A stretch of DNA of 33,536 nt, from contig CALUWB010000019.1 in the NCBI GenBank assembly GCA_944324375.1, forward strand, positions 1-33,536, given 5' to 3'. The notes under the pieces were generated by a model. It had not been told where the DNA came from. It saw only the letters and a list, made by a program, of their open reading frames with translations, and did no database searches. The stretch is from Candidatus Gastranaerophilales bacterium. GTDB taxonomy: Bacteria; Cyanobacteriota; Vampirovibrionia; Gastranaerophilales; Gastranaerophilaceae. The translations under genes were made by a program, and so were the position numbers. Positions 8,609 to 16,646 of the stretch are shown one piece after another (within the stretch, counting starts at the first letter, position 1; each line of letters begins with the position of its first letter).

Positions 8609-8614
8609 TATAAT
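8609..8614 (+). promoter_or_regulatory. Likely -10 element of the DUF177-rpmF-plsX-fab operon
   Basis: A perfect TATAAT lies 26 bases before ATG 8640 and directly after the tpiA terminator, with AAGGAG at 8628-8633 between them. No good -35 is visible. Confidence 0.4.
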
Positions 8615-8639
8615 ATAAATTTTGTACAAGGAGAATAAA

Positions 8640-8885
8640 ATGTCTCAACAATATATACCACAACCAAAAACAAGAACAGCTTTAGTATTATTTTTAAAAG
8701 GTGCAGCAACACCTGTTGTATTATATTTTGATAATCCTCAGGCTGTTTATCAAGAGTTTAAACAATTAATGAAGAGTCCATCTCCAGTATTGGTAGAAAA
8801 AGAAGCAAATGGACCTGTAAAAAAAATTTGTTTTGTATCAACTCAAATTGCAAGTTTAGTATTACAGGATGAAGTATATGGATAA
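8640..8885 (+). CDS. Small conserved-looking protein of unknown function, first in the rpmF-fab operon
   Basis: An 81-residue protein that I do not recognise. ATG 8640 has AAGGAG 6 bases upstream, which decides it over an ATG 18 bases earlier. It is a compact alpha/beta sequence without signal peptide or Cys motif: ALVLFLKGAATPVVLYF predicts a beta-hairpin, followed by a helix (NPQAVYQEFKQLMK) and two further strands (KKICFVSTQIASLVL). Its last 8 bases overlap the start of the DUF177 gene, so the two are translationally coupled and probably made together. By position it may relate to ribosome assembly or lipid synthesis, but this is only context. Codon use matches its neighbours. Confidence 0.8.
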   Translation: MSQQYIPQPKTRTALVLFLKGAATPVVLYFDNPQAVYQEFKQLMKSPSPVLVEKEANGPVKKICFVSTQIASLVLQDEVYG

Positions 8886-9360
8886 GGTAAAAATATCAGA
8901 AATTGAAAATTCTAATGAAAAAACACTTCATCTTGATATAAAAGAGTATATAGATGAATTAAAAGCAAATGTAAATGCGTCTTTAGATATAACACCTTTA
9001 GGAGAATTTGTTAGTGTAAAAGGTGAAATTTCTGGAAATATTAAATTAACTTGTGATTTATGTTTAAAAGAATATGATTACGAATTTGATTTTGATATAG
9101 ATGAAATGTATGCTAAAAATTCAGTCTATGACGATGATAAACAAGAAGTAGAAATAAAAGATGGACAATTTGTTATAGATTTATATGGATCAGATGAAAT
9201 AGATATTTATGACTTATTGTATCAATCTGTAATATTAGAGTTACCAAATAAAAAAGTTTGTGGTATAAATTGTAAGGAGGATTATTTTCAAAAAGATGAC
9301 TCCTTTAAAATTCCGGATGAAAGAATGGAAATATTTAAAACAATCAAGATAGAAAAATAG
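8878..9360 (+). CDS. DUF177 (YceD) family protein
   Basis: A 160-residue member of DUF177/YceD, a family almost always encoded just before rpmF and linked to large ribosomal subunit or 23S rRNA biogenesis. The family's Cys pairs are visible: C59 and C62 in LTCDLCLKEYDY and C128 and C132 in KVCGINCKEDYF, likely a metal site. The N-terminal half is beta-rich (LGEFVSVKGEISGNIKL) and the middle is very acidic. ATG 8878 is preferred to ATG 8869 because AGGA then lies 9 bases upstream rather than touching the start, and it gives an ATGGATAA overlap with the preceding gene. rpmF follows after 37 bases. Confidence 0.88.
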   Translation: MDKVKISEIENSNEKTLHLDIKEYIDELKANVNASLDITPLGEFVSVKGEISGNIKLTCDLCLKEYDYEFDFDIDEMYAKNSVYDDDKQEVEIKDGQFVIDLYGSDEIDIYDLLYQSVILELPNKKVCGINCKEDYFQKDDSFKIPDERMEIFKTIKIEK

Positions 9361-9397
9361 TCGAAGTAATAAATATATATAGAAAGGTATAAGAAAA

Positions 9398-9736
9398 ATG
9401 GCAGTACCAAAGAAAAGAACAGGACATAGTGCACAAGGCAAAAGAAGAGCAAACTGGAAAGCAACAAAACCAGAAACTACAATTTGTTCAAATTGTGGTG
9501 AACCAGTTTTAACACACACAGTATGTACAGCTTGTGGACATTATAAAGGTGAGCCTGTAAGCTTAAAAGATAAAAAAGTAGAAGTAAAAGAAGAAAAGAA
9601 AACTGCAAAAAAATCAACTAAAAAATCAACAAAAAAAGTAGAAGAAAAAGTTGAAGAAGTAAAAGAAGAAGCAGTTGTAGAAACTTCAGAAGAAGTTAAG
9701 GAAGAAGAAAAAGAAGACAAATCTGTTGAAGAATAG
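9398..9736 (+). CDS. rpmF: Ribosomal protein L32 with long charged C-terminal extension
   Basis: Residues 1-57 are a normal L32: MAVPKKRTGHSAQGKRRANW, then a zinc ribbon with C30, C33, C43 and C46 (CSNC...CTAC). Most bacterial L32 proteins end near residue 57-60. This one continues to 112 with a tail of Lys, Glu, Val, Thr and Ser: first a Lys-rich part (KKTAKKSTKKSTKK), then an acidic part (KEEEKEDKSVEE). The tail stays in frame with the same codon preferences, and the stop is 8 bases before plsX, so it is not an obvious read-through or frameshift. GAAAGG precedes ATG 9398. The tail would be disordered and exposed on the ribosome; its role is unknown. Confidence 0.95.
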   Translation: MAVPKKRTGHSAQGKRRANWKATKPETTICSNCGEPVLTHTVCTACGHYKGEPVSLKDKKVEVKEEKKTAKKSTKKSTKKVEEKVEEVKEEAVVETSEEVKEEEKEDKSVEE

Positions 9737-9744
9737 AGGGTAAG

Positions 9745-10800
9745 ATGACAAGAATAGCTATTGATGCAATGGGTGGCGATCACGCACCTTTTGAAATCGT
9801 TGCAGGTGCAGTTTGGGCTGCTTCTGAATATGGAGTAGGTTTAGAATTAGTCGGAAAACAAGATCAGATTGAACAAGTTTTAGACCAAATTGAACAAGAA
9901 GGTATATATTCAGATTGTGGTAAAGGCGGAAGAAAACGTCGAATAAAAATTGATACTAAAAAGCTTGATATCAAAATAACTCACGCATCAGAAATTATCG
10001 AAATGGGCGAAGCACCAGGACAAGCTATTCGTAAAAAGAAAAAATCCTCTATTGTATTGGCAGTAGATGCTGTAGCAAAAGGCAGTTCAGATGCTGTAGT
10101 TGCTGCAGGTTCAACAGGTGCTGCAATGGCATCAAGTTTATTTGGTTTAGGTAGAATACCTGGAATCGAAAGACCTGCTATTGCAGTAACACTTCCAACA
10201 ATGAAAAAACCAATTGTAGTAATCGATGCAGGTGCAAATAGCAGTTGTACCCCACAGATGTTAAAACAGTTTGCTATTATGGGTATGACTTTCTCTAAGA
10301 ATGTTTTAGGAGTAGAAAATCCAAGAGTTGGAGTTCTAAATATCGGAGAAGAAGCAGGTAAAGGAAATGAACTTGCTCAAAATACATATAAGTTATTAGA
10401 ACAAGATCAAGAAAATATGAACTTTGTTGGAAATATAGAAGGAAGAGAAATCTTCTTAAATGTATGTGATGTAGTAGTATGCGACGGTTTTGTAGGTAAT
10501 GTTGCTTTAAAAATAACAGAAGGAACATCTTCAATGCTATTTAGAATGATAAAAGCTGAATTCAAATCAGATTTTGTCGGAGCAATCATCGGTATGTTGG
10601 CAAAACCATTTATGAAACGAATATACGAAAAAATTAATTATGAAGAATTTGGGGGAGCACTTCTTCTTGGAGTTAAAGGTATAACAGTTATATCTCACGG
10701 AAGAAGTAAAGCTTACGCAATTAAAAACGCTGTTCGAGTTGCAAAAGATGCAGTAGAAACAGGCGTTAATAAGAAAATTTCAGAATTTATTGAGGGCTAG
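9745..10800 (+). CDS. plsX: Phosphate acyltransferase PlsX
   Basis: Makes acyl-phosphate from acyl-ACP and inorganic phosphate, feeding PlsY and membrane phospholipid synthesis. The 351-residue sequence begins with the family signature RIAIDAMGGDHAPFEIVAGA and includes HASEIIEMGEAPGQAIRKKK, AAGSTGAAMASSLFGLGRI and the C-terminal GALLLGVKGITVISHGRSKA. A short basic insertion (residues 55-65, KGGRKRRIKID) lies before the HASE motif. It sits 8 bases after rpmF and 8 bases before fabH, the common bacterial order rpmF-plsX-fabH. The weak ribosome binding site GAGGGTAAG precedes ATG 9745. Peripheral membrane enzyme by family. Confidence 0.97.
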   Translation: MTRIAIDAMGGDHAPFEIVAGAVWAASEYGVGLELVGKQDQIEQVLDQIEQEGIYSDCGKGGRKRRIKIDTKKLDIKITHASEIIEMGEAPGQAIRKKKKSSIVLAVDAVAKGSSDAVVAAGSTGAAMASSLFGLGRIPGIERPAIAVTLPTMKKPIVVIDAGANSSCTPQMLKQFAIMGMTFSKNVLGVENPRVGVLNIGEEAGKGNELAQNTYKLLEQDQENMNFVGNIEGREIFLNVCDVVVCDGFVGNVALKITEGTSSMLFRMIKAEFKSDFVGAIIGMLAKPFMKRIYEKINYEEFGGALLLGVKGITVISHGRSKAYAIKNAVRVAKDAVETGVNKKISEFIEG

Positions 10801-10808
10801 AGGTTAAA

Positions 10809-11819
10809 ATGACAAATAAGTTGATTCCTTTAAGAATAGCAGGTGTTGGCTATTCTTTACCAGAAACGGTTATAACAAATGATGATTTAACACAATTATA
10901 TGAAACATCTGATGAATGGATATATTCAAGAACTGGTATTAAGGAACGACGAGTTGTATCAGGCGAAGAGAATGCTATTGATTTAGGATTTGAAGCTTCT
11001 AAAAATGCGATAGAAAAAGCTGGTATTGATCCTGAAGATATAGATTTAATTTTGGCAGCATCATCTGCACCACCTGATTTATATCCGGCAATTGCTTGCC
11101 ATATTCACGAAAGATTAGGAATTAAAAAACCTGTTCCAGCTTTTGATATAACAGCTGCTTGTTCTGGTTTAATTTATGGTTTAAGTATTGCAAGAGCTTA
11201 TATTGCATCAGGTATGTATAAAAATATCTTGATTGTAGCAACAGATAACAATTCAAGATTAGTAGATTGGACAGATAGAGGAACATCAATTTTATTTGGC
11301 GACGGCGCAGGTGCAATGGTTGTTACTCAAGCAGAAGATGGAATTGATGATATCATTGCAATTGATATAAAAGCAGATGGAAATTATGGCCATTTAATAG
11401 AATTAGCGTTTGATGGTAAAAACTGTCCATTAGTGGAACAGTATGAACCAAAACCTACAGGAATTAGAATGAATGGTCGTGGGGTTTACACATTTGTAGC
11501 AAAAGTTTTACCACAATATGTAGAAGAATTGGTTTCAAATGCAGGTATGAAGGCTGAAGAAATTGATTATTTAATTCCTCACCAAGCAAACTTAAGAATT
11601 ATTCAAGCAGTACAGGAAAGACTTGGATATTCAGATGATAAAGTTGTAACAAATATCAAATATTATGGAAACACATCAGCAGCATCTATTCCAATTGCAT
11701 TAGCAGAAGGAGTAGAAAAAGGTAATGTAAAACTTGGTTCTACAGCTGTATTATGTGGTTTTGGCGCTGGCATGACATGGGGTGGTGCAATTGTTAGATT
11801 AAGAGAAGGTATTTGCTAG
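10809..11819 (+). CDS. fabH: 3-oxoacyl-ACP synthase III (KAS III)
   Basis: Starts fatty acid synthesis by condensing acetyl-CoA with malonyl-ACP. The 336-residue protein has the Cys-His-Asn triad at C118 (DITAACSGLIYG), H258 (IPHQANLRII) and N288 (YYGNTSAASIPIAL), and the active-site loop DEWIYSRTGIKERRV near residue 35. It follows plsX after 8 bases with GAGG before ATG 10809. A 100-base gap separates it from fabD; the gap shows no clear terminator or promoter. Confidence 0.98.
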   Translation: MTNKLIPLRIAGVGYSLPETVITNDDLTQLYETSDEWIYSRTGIKERRVVSGEENAIDLGFEASKNAIEKAGIDPEDIDLILAASSAPPDLYPAIACHIHERLGIKKPVPAFDITAACSGLIYGLSIARAYIASGMYKNILIVATDNNSRLVDWTDRGTSILFGDGAGAMVVTQAEDGIDDIIAIDIKADGNYGHLIELAFDGKNCPLVEQYEPKPTGIRMNGRGVYTFVAKVLPQYVEELVSNAGMKAEEIDYLIPHQANLRIIQAVQERLGYSDDKVVTNIKYYGNTSAASIPIALAEGVEKGNVKLGSTAVLCGFGAGMTWGGAIVRLREGIC

Positions 11820-11919
11820 GTGGGGTAAATAAAGAGAGAAAAAATAGTTGATTTACTTCTACATGTTAATAAACATTAGTAATTTACATAAAAGCAATTG
11901 TTAAATTTAAGGAGAATAT

Positions 11920-12867
11920 ATGACAAAGAAAATCGCTTTCTTATTTCCAGGACAAGGTTCACAATCAGTGGGCATGGGAAAAGATTTGTATGATAACTAT
12001 GAGTCTGCAAAAAATGTTTTTGATACAGCAGATAGAGTTTTAGGTAAAAGTATAACAAAAATGTGTTTTGAAGGTCCAGATGAGGATTTGAAACAAACAG
12101 TAAATACTCAACCTTCAATAGTTACAATGTCAATTGCAGCATTAGAAGTATTGAAATCAGAATTAGATTTAACTCCAAGTTATACAGCAGGACATAGCTT
12201 AGGTGAATACTGTGCAATGTATGCAGCAGGTGTTATGTCTTTAGATGATGCATTAAAACTTATCCAAAAGAGAGCAGATTTAATGTCAGAAACAAAAGGT
12301 GGCTCAATGGCAGCAGTTTTAAATGCTCCGGAAGGTGCTGTTGAAAAAGCATTACAAGAAGCATCTTCTGTTGGTTATGTAGATGTTGCGAATTATAATT
12401 CACCTGTTCAAGTTGTAATAACAGGTGATAGTGATGCAGTTGCTAAAGCATCTGAATTATTAAAAGAAGCTGGAGTAAGAAAAGTTGTACCTTTAGCTGT
12501 TTCAGGAGCATTCCATTCTAAGTTTATGGAAAATGCAGGAAAAGAATTTGAAGGTTTTGTATCAGAATTTAATTTATCTGATTCAAAACTACCAGTAATA
12601 ACAAATGTAGATGCAGAGCCAACAACATTGGCAATAGATTTTAAGTCTAAAATGCCAAAACAAATATATTCATCAGTACATTGGACTCAAACAATAGAAA
12701 AAATGATTTCTGATGGTGTTGATACATTTATTGAAATTGGTCCTGGTAAAGTATTAGCAGGGTTAAATAAAAAGATTAATGCAGAAGTTAAAACATATAA
12801 TGTATTTGATAAAGAATCATTAGAAGCAACAATTGAAGCATTAAAATCAGAATTATGTTTAGCATAA
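11920..12867 (+). CDS. fabD: Malonyl-CoA:ACP transacylase
   Basis: Moves malonyl from CoA to ACP to supply elongation. The 315-residue sequence has the oxyanion motif FPGQGSQSVGMG at residues 9-20, the nucleophile Ser93 in GHSLGEY and catalytic His199 in SGAFHSKFM. AAGGAG precedes ATG 11920 with a good spacer. A further C-terminal signature FIEIGPGKVLAGLNKK is intact. The gene is followed after 37 bases by fabG in the same direction. Confidence 0.97.
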   Translation: MTKKIAFLFPGQGSQSVGMGKDLYDNYESAKNVFDTADRVLGKSITKMCFEGPDEDLKQTVNTQPSIVTMSIAALEVLKSELDLTPSYTAGHSLGEYCAMYAAGVMSLDDALKLIQKRADLMSETKGGSMAAVLNAPEGAVEKALQEASSVGYVDVANYNSPVQVVITGDSDAVAKASELLKEAGVRKVVPLAVSGAFHSKFMENAGKEFEGFVSEFNLSDSKLPVITNVDAEPTTLAIDFKSKMPKQIYSSVHWTQTIEKMISDGVDTFIEIGPGKVLAGLNKKINAEVKTYNVFDKESLEATIEALKSELCLA

Positions 12868-12904
12868 TAAAAGACTAGTATTTTATAATATAAAGGGAAA
12901 AGTT

Positions 12905-13633
12905 ATGACAGATAAAAAAGTAGCATTAGTAACAGGTGGATCAAGAGGAATTGGAAAAGCTTGTGCTTTAGAATTAGCTCGTGCCGGTTATGATGTAGTT
13001 ATTAATTACGCAGGAAATGTTGATGCCGCAAATAAGACTGTAGAAGAAATAAAAGCATTAGGCGTTGATTCAGCTGCTTATAAGTTTGACGTATCAGATA
13101 AAGAACAAGTAAATGCAAGTATTGCAGAAATTGTAGAAAAATATGGCAGAATAGATGTATTAGTAAACAACGCAGGTATTACAAGAGATGGTTTGTTTAT
13201 GCGTATGTCAGATGAAAACTGGGATGCAGTAATTAATACAAATTTATCAAGCGCATTTTATGTTTCTCAACCAGTAGTTAAAGTAATGATGAAACAAAGA
13301 AGTGGTGCAATTGTAAATATGTCAAGTGTGGTAGGTGTTTCAGGTAACGCAGGTCAGGCTAATTATTCAGCAGCAAAAGCTGGTTTAATTGGTTTGACAA
13401 AAACATTGGCAAAAGAATTAGGTTCTCGTGGTATAAGAGTTAATGCTGTAGCACCTGGCTTTATTAATACTGATATGACAAAAGATTTAGATACATCTAA
13501 ATTCTTAGATTTTATTCCACTTAAGAGATTAGGTGAAGTAGAAGATATTGCAAAAGCAGTTAAATTTTTAGCTGTAGATACTGATTATGTAACAGGTCAA
13601 GTTTTAGAAGTTGATGGTGGTTTAATAATCTAG
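12905..13633 (+). CDS. fabG: 3-oxoacyl-ACP reductase
   Basis: NADPH-dependent reduction of 3-oxoacyl-ACP, the second step of each elongation round. The 242-residue short-chain dehydrogenase has the cofactor loop GGSRGIGKA (11-19), NNAG at 88-91, and the catalytic Ser141, Tyr154 and Lys158 in VVGVSG...NYSAAKAG. The C-terminal YVTGQVLEVDGG is typical. AAAGGGAAA precedes ATG 12905. It lies between fabD and acpP; after its stop a fresh promoter begins. Confidence 0.97.
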   Translation: MTDKKVALVTGGSRGIGKACALELARAGYDVVINYAGNVDAANKTVEEIKALGVDSAAYKFDVSDKEQVNASIAEIVEKYGRIDVLVNNAGITRDGLFMRMSDENWDAVINTNLSSAFYVSQPVVKVMMKQRSGAIVNMSSVVGVSGNAGQANYSAAKAGLIGLTKTLAKELGSRGIRVNAVAPGFINTDMTKDLDTSKFLDFIPLKRLGEVEDIAKAVKFLAVDTDYVTGQVLEVDGGLII

Positions 13634-13652
13634 TAATAAATCTTAAAACATT

Positions 13653-13680
13653 TTGCAAAATTATCTTTAAATAGTATAAT
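13653..13680 (+). promoter_or_regulatory. Promoter for acpP
   Basis: TTGCAA (13653-13658), a 16-base spacer and a perfect TATAAT (13675-13680) sit between fabG and acpP. Expected transcription start is near 13687, leaving a purine-rich leader of about 44 bases with AAGAGG before the ATG. This is among the best promoter matches in the window and suits the high demand for acyl carrier protein. Confidence 0.6.
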
Positions 13681-13730
13681 TTAATTTGAATAGTGATATT
13701 ACGTTAAGAAGAAAAAGAGGAAAAAGAAAC

Positions 13731-13961
13731 ATGAGTACATTAGAAAAAGTAAAAAAAGTTGTAATCGATCAATTAAGTGTTGATGAAAATTTAGTTACTC
13801 CTGAAGCAAGTTTTACTGCTGATTTAGGAGCAGACTCTTTAGATACAGTTGAATTAGTAATGGCTTTTGAAGAAGAATTTGGTTGTGAAATTCCTGATGA
13901 AGAAGCAGAAAAAATTCAAACAGTTCAAGATGCAGTAGATTATATCGACGCTCATTCATAA
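13731..13961 (+). CDS. acpP: Acyl carrier protein
   Basis: A 76-residue acidic carrier that holds the growing acyl chain on 4'-phosphopantetheine. The attachment residue is Ser36 in the invariant [18 protein letters not shown]. Length and four-helix pattern are normal. ATG 13731 follows a purine-rich AAGAGG stretch and gives the usual N-terminus; an upstream in-frame ATG 45 bases earlier lies in the leader and would add a basic peptide not found in ACPs. It has its own promoter and is followed by a strong hairpin, so its transcript may be separate from and more abundant than the flanking fab genes. Confidence 0.98.
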   Translation: MSTLEKVKKVVIDQLSVDENLVTPEASFTADLGADSLDTVELVMAFEEEFGCEIPDEEAEKIQTVQDAVDYIDAHS

Positions 13962-13977
13962 TCAGTAAAAGGATTTA

Positions 13978-14012
13978 AAATACGAGAGAATATCAAATAT
14001 TCTCTCGTATTT
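13978..14012 (+). terminator. Hairpin between acpP and fabF (partial terminator or mRNA stabiliser)
   Basis: A 16-base perfect stem (AAATACGAGAGAATAT, 13978-13993, pairing with 13997-14012) has a 3-base loop. No clean T-tract follows on the plus strand, and fabF starts 26 bases later in the same direction. It could attenuate read-through into fabF or protect the acpP mRNA 3' end. Confidence 0.6.
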
Positions 14013-14038
14013 AAAATAAGAAGAAAAGGTTTATAAAG

Positions 14039-15286
14039 ATGTCAAAACGAAGAGTTGTAGTAACAGGTATGGGAGCAGTAACACCTTTTGGTGTAGGTGT
14101 TAAAAAGCTATGGGATAACTTAGTTGAAGGAAATAGTGGAATAAGTTTAACAGAAGGCTTAAGTGAAGGTCATACTGTTCTTATTTCTGGTCAGGTAAAA
14201 GATTTTGATCCTGAACAATATATTAATCCAAAAGATGCAAAACGTATGGATAGATATACTCAATTTGGTTTAATAGCAGCTGATGAGGCAATTGCAGATG
14301 CTAAATTAGAAGGGGCTGATATTGATCCATATAGAATAGGTGTAATAGTAAGTTCTGCTGCTGGTGGTTTTAGAACATTAGAAAAAAGCCATAAATCAAT
14401 ATTAGATAGAGGTCCAACAAAATGTTCGCCATTTACAATCCCAATGATGATTGCAGATATGGCATCAGGCAGAATTTCAATGAAATACGGTTTTAAAGGT
14501 GTAAATAAAGTTGTTTTATCAGCTTGTGCGACAGGAACTCACTCAATAGGTGATGCATTCAGAGCAATTCAATATGGCGATGCTGATGTAGTAGTTGCAG
14601 GTGGTTGTGAAGCAACAATTTGTGATATTGGTATTGGTGCATTTACAGCTGCAAAAACTTTATCAAAAAGAAATGATGAACCTCAAAAAGCAAGTAGACC
14701 TTATGATAAAGATAGAGATGGATTTATTATGTCAGAAGGTGCTGGTGTATTAGTATTAGAAGAATATGAATCAGCTAAAAAACGTGGTGCTCACATTTAT
14801 GCTGAAGTCGTTGGTTATGGTCAATCAGCTGATGCATATGATATGGTTGCTCCTTGTCCAGAAGGTAAAGGTGCTACTAAGTCTATGGAATTTGCTCTTC
14901 AAGATGCAGGCATGACTCCAGCAGACATTCAATATGTTAATACACACGGAACAAGTACAGGTTTAGGTGATATTGCTGAATCAAAAGCTGTTGAAAGATT
15001 ATTTGGTGATAAAGATACTAATAAAAACTTGTATGTTTCATCTACAAAGAGTATGCATGGTCATATGTTAGGTGCAACAGGTGCTGTTGAAAGTATTGCT
15101 TGTATTGAAACAATTAATACAGGTATTGTTCCACCAACAATTAACTTAGATAACCAAGATGAAGAAGTTGCTAATTTGAACTATGTTCCACATAAAGCTC
15201 AAAAGGCAGAAATTCATGCAGCATTAACAAATTCATTTGGTTTTGGTGGCCACAATGCTACTTTAATATTCAAAGAATGTAAGTAA
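14039..15286 (+). CDS. fabF: 3-oxoacyl-ACP synthase II (KAS II)
   Basis: Condenses malonyl-ACP with acyl-ACP in chain elongation. The 415-residue protein has the Cys-His-His triad: C163 (VLSACATGTHSI), H303 (NTHGTSTGLGD) and H340 (STKSMHGHMLGATGA), plus the C-terminal NSFGFGGHNATLIF. It is the last gene of the fab cluster before a strong terminator. fabZ and an enoyl reductase are not in this window and must be elsewhere. AGAAAAGG precedes ATG 14039. Confidence 0.98.
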   Translation: MSKRRVVVTGMGAVTPFGVGVKKLWDNLVEGNSGISLTEGLSEGHTVLISGQVKDFDPEQYINPKDAKRMDRYTQFGLIAADEAIADAKLEGADIDPYRIGVIVSSAAGGFRTLEKSHKSILDRGPTKCSPFTIPMMIADMASGRISMKYGFKGVNKVVLSACATGTHSIGDAFRAIQYGDADVVVAGGCEATICDIGIGAFTAAKTLSKRNDEPQKASRPYDKDRDGFIMSEGAGVLVLEEYESAKKRGAHIYAEVVGYGQSADAYDMVAPCPEGKGATKSMEFALQDAGMTPADIQYVNTHGTSTGLGDIAESKAVERLFGDKDTNKNLYVSSTKSMHGHMLGATGAVESIACIETINTGIVPPTINLDNQDEEVANLNYVPHKAQKAEIHAALTNSFGFGGHNATLIFKECK

Positions 15287-15308
15287 TAAACTTATATAAA
15301 GATAAATG

Positions 15309-15344
15309 AAAAAGAGTTCAGTTTTATTAATCTGAACTCTTTTT
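15309..15344. terminator. Bidirectional terminator between fabF and the DUF3326 gene
   Basis: AAAAAGAGTTCAG (15309-15321) pairs perfectly with 15332-15344, with an 11-base loop. The A-run on one side and T-run on the other give a U-tract in either direction. It serves the convergent fabF and 15347-16300 genes. Confidence 0.9.
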
Positions 15345-15346
15345 AT

Positions 15347-16300
15347 TTATTTTAGATATTCAAATAATTCTTTATAATTTTCAAAAATATTAATATTAAA
15401 ATTTATTTTATCAGGAGTAATATTTAATACTGTTTGATTTTCTTTGATTGCATAAATAGGAATATTTCTTTTATTTGCTTCCATTACAGGGATAGAGCCA
15501 AGTGCATCATAAGGCATGATTAAATAATCCAAATCATTAATAGAATATCCTTCATTTTCTGTTAATTGTGGAGCTTTAGAAAGTCCAATTAATATACAAG
15601 GAAGATATGTTGGAGTTATGTATTCAGCAGAACATCTAGCATCTACAATTCTTTGTTCTATTTCGATGTCTTCAAATGCTGGAGAATGTGCGCATGGAAT
15701 TTTTAATTCTCTTGAAACATAGTGTGAAATAATCGCTTCAACTCCACCTACAGGGTCAACACCTATACCATTAGAATAATTATCTGAGTCTGATTCATCA
15801 AATTTACAAACGATTGCAATAGCTTCTGCGCCTTTATTAATTAGTCTTTTAGCAGAATTTATTATTGTTTGGATATTGTTTACTCCTCCTGTTGAAATAT
15901 TCGATGAGTCGATTTCAAAAGATACACCAACTTCTTCATCCGTTACATCCCAGTCAATAATATCTATTCCATAAATGGTTTTAACTGCATTTATTGTATT
16001 AATATGAACATTAAGTATACCTTGAGATATACCTTTATCAAAAACTACTCCAACTTTGTTCTTCTTAACTTCTTTAAGACATAATTTACCTCTAAATAAT
16101 TCATCAAGAGAATAACCTTCAACATAAAGCATGTTATCAGTAATCCCTGAAAAACATCCTGCATTGACAACATTAGGGTTTACAATAAGTTTTGTATTAT
16201 TAATCTCAGCAAATTTTCTAGCCCAATAGCTTGCATCTCCTGCAAATCCACCTATTGAAGCTCCTATTCCAGTTGGTATTATAAATGCTCCTAATTTCAT
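15347..16300 (-). CDS. DUF3326 family protein (cyanobacterial/plastid type)
   Basis: A 317-residue protein that I recognise as DUF3326, a family of unknown function known mainly from cyanobacteria and plant plastids. The family hallmarks are present: PTGIGASIGGFAGDASYWAR (residues 9-28), NPNVVNAG and MLYVEGYSLDELFRG near 42-70, the Asp-rich VGVDPVGGVEAIISHYVSRE followed by LKIPCAHSPAF near 200-230, and LPCILIGLSKAPQL near 255. No signal peptide or membrane helix. It is a single gene, convergent with fabF and preceded on its own strand by a 9-base-arm palindrome. In photosynthetic relatives the function is also not established, so no reaction is proposed. Its presence is my best clue that this genome belongs to the cyanobacterial lineage. 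Confidence 0.85.
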   Translation of the reverse strand: MKLGAFIIPTGIGASIGGFAGDASYWARKFAEINNTKLIVNPNVVNAGCFSGITDNMLYVEGYSLDELFRGKLCLKEVKKNKVGVVFDKGISQGILNVHINTINAVKTIYGIDIIDWDVTDEEVGVSFEIDSSNISTGGVNNIQTIINSAKRLINKGAEAIAIVCKFDESDSDNYSNGIGVDPVGGVEAIISHYVSRELKIPCAHSPAFEDIEIEQRIVDARCSAEYITPTYLPCILIGLSKAPQLTENEGYSINDLDYLIMPYDALGSIPVMEANKRNIPIYAIKENQTVLNITPDKINFNINIFENYKELFEYLK

Positions 16301-16332
16301 GCCTTAATATTAATTTAAAAGAACAAAATAAG

Positions 16333-16353
16333 CAATTATTTCGAAAATAATTG
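16333..16353. promoter_or_regulatory. Palindrome upstream of the DUF3326 gene
   Basis: CAATTATTT (16333-16341) and AAATAATTG (16345-16353) are perfect arms around CGA. It lies 33-53 bases before ATG 16300 on the minus strand, a position suited to an operator or a leader hairpin. In such AT-rich DNA, part of the symmetry could be chance. Confidence 0.35.
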
Positions 16354-16604
16354 TATAGATTACACTAATTATTAAGAAACTTAATTATTTTTTACAAAAA
16401 TTTACATTAAAATCTATAAATATTTAATTTAAAAATATTAATTTAAATTGTATTAATTAAGAAAAACACATATTTTTTTCAAAAATTCAATTATATTATT
16501 CGATAAATTTAAAAAACAATCAAAAAACATCTTAATATAATTTTTACAATTAGATTTAAGATAGCAATTTTTTTTTTCTTAGACTTTTAATTAAAAAGTA
16601 AGGT

Positions 16605-16613
16605 TGTTATAAT
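16605..16613 (+). promoter_or_regulatory. Extended -10 promoter for the tandem membrane-protein genes
   Basis: TGTTATAAT is a full TGn plus TATAAT extended -10 element. The expected start is near 16620, about 27 bases before ATG 16647. No good -35 is needed for such promoters and none is visible. The same nine bases occur before the ankyrin gene at 20841-20849. Confidence 0.5.
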
Positions 16614-16646
16614 TTTTATATCACTTTATATTGTAGTAGATTGTGT

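Larger units (their letters stand above)
16301..16640. other. AT-rich divergent intergenic region
   Basis: About 340 bases without a credible gene, over 80% A+T. It separates the DUF3326 gene (minus) from the two tandem membrane-protein genes (plus). It holds a palindrome at 16333-16353, a run of eleven T at 16568-16578 and an extended -10 at 16605-16613. I see no tRNA, small ORF or repeat in the rest. Confidence 0.6.

Noticed and set aside
9541-9783. Ser/Thr-rich antisense frame opposite the L32 tail
   Set aside because: It is the complement of Lys/Glu codons in the low-complexity tail; no start signal.
16568-16578. Run of eleven T as a terminator
   Set aside because: No stem precedes it on either strand; it is treated as part of the AT-rich spacer.
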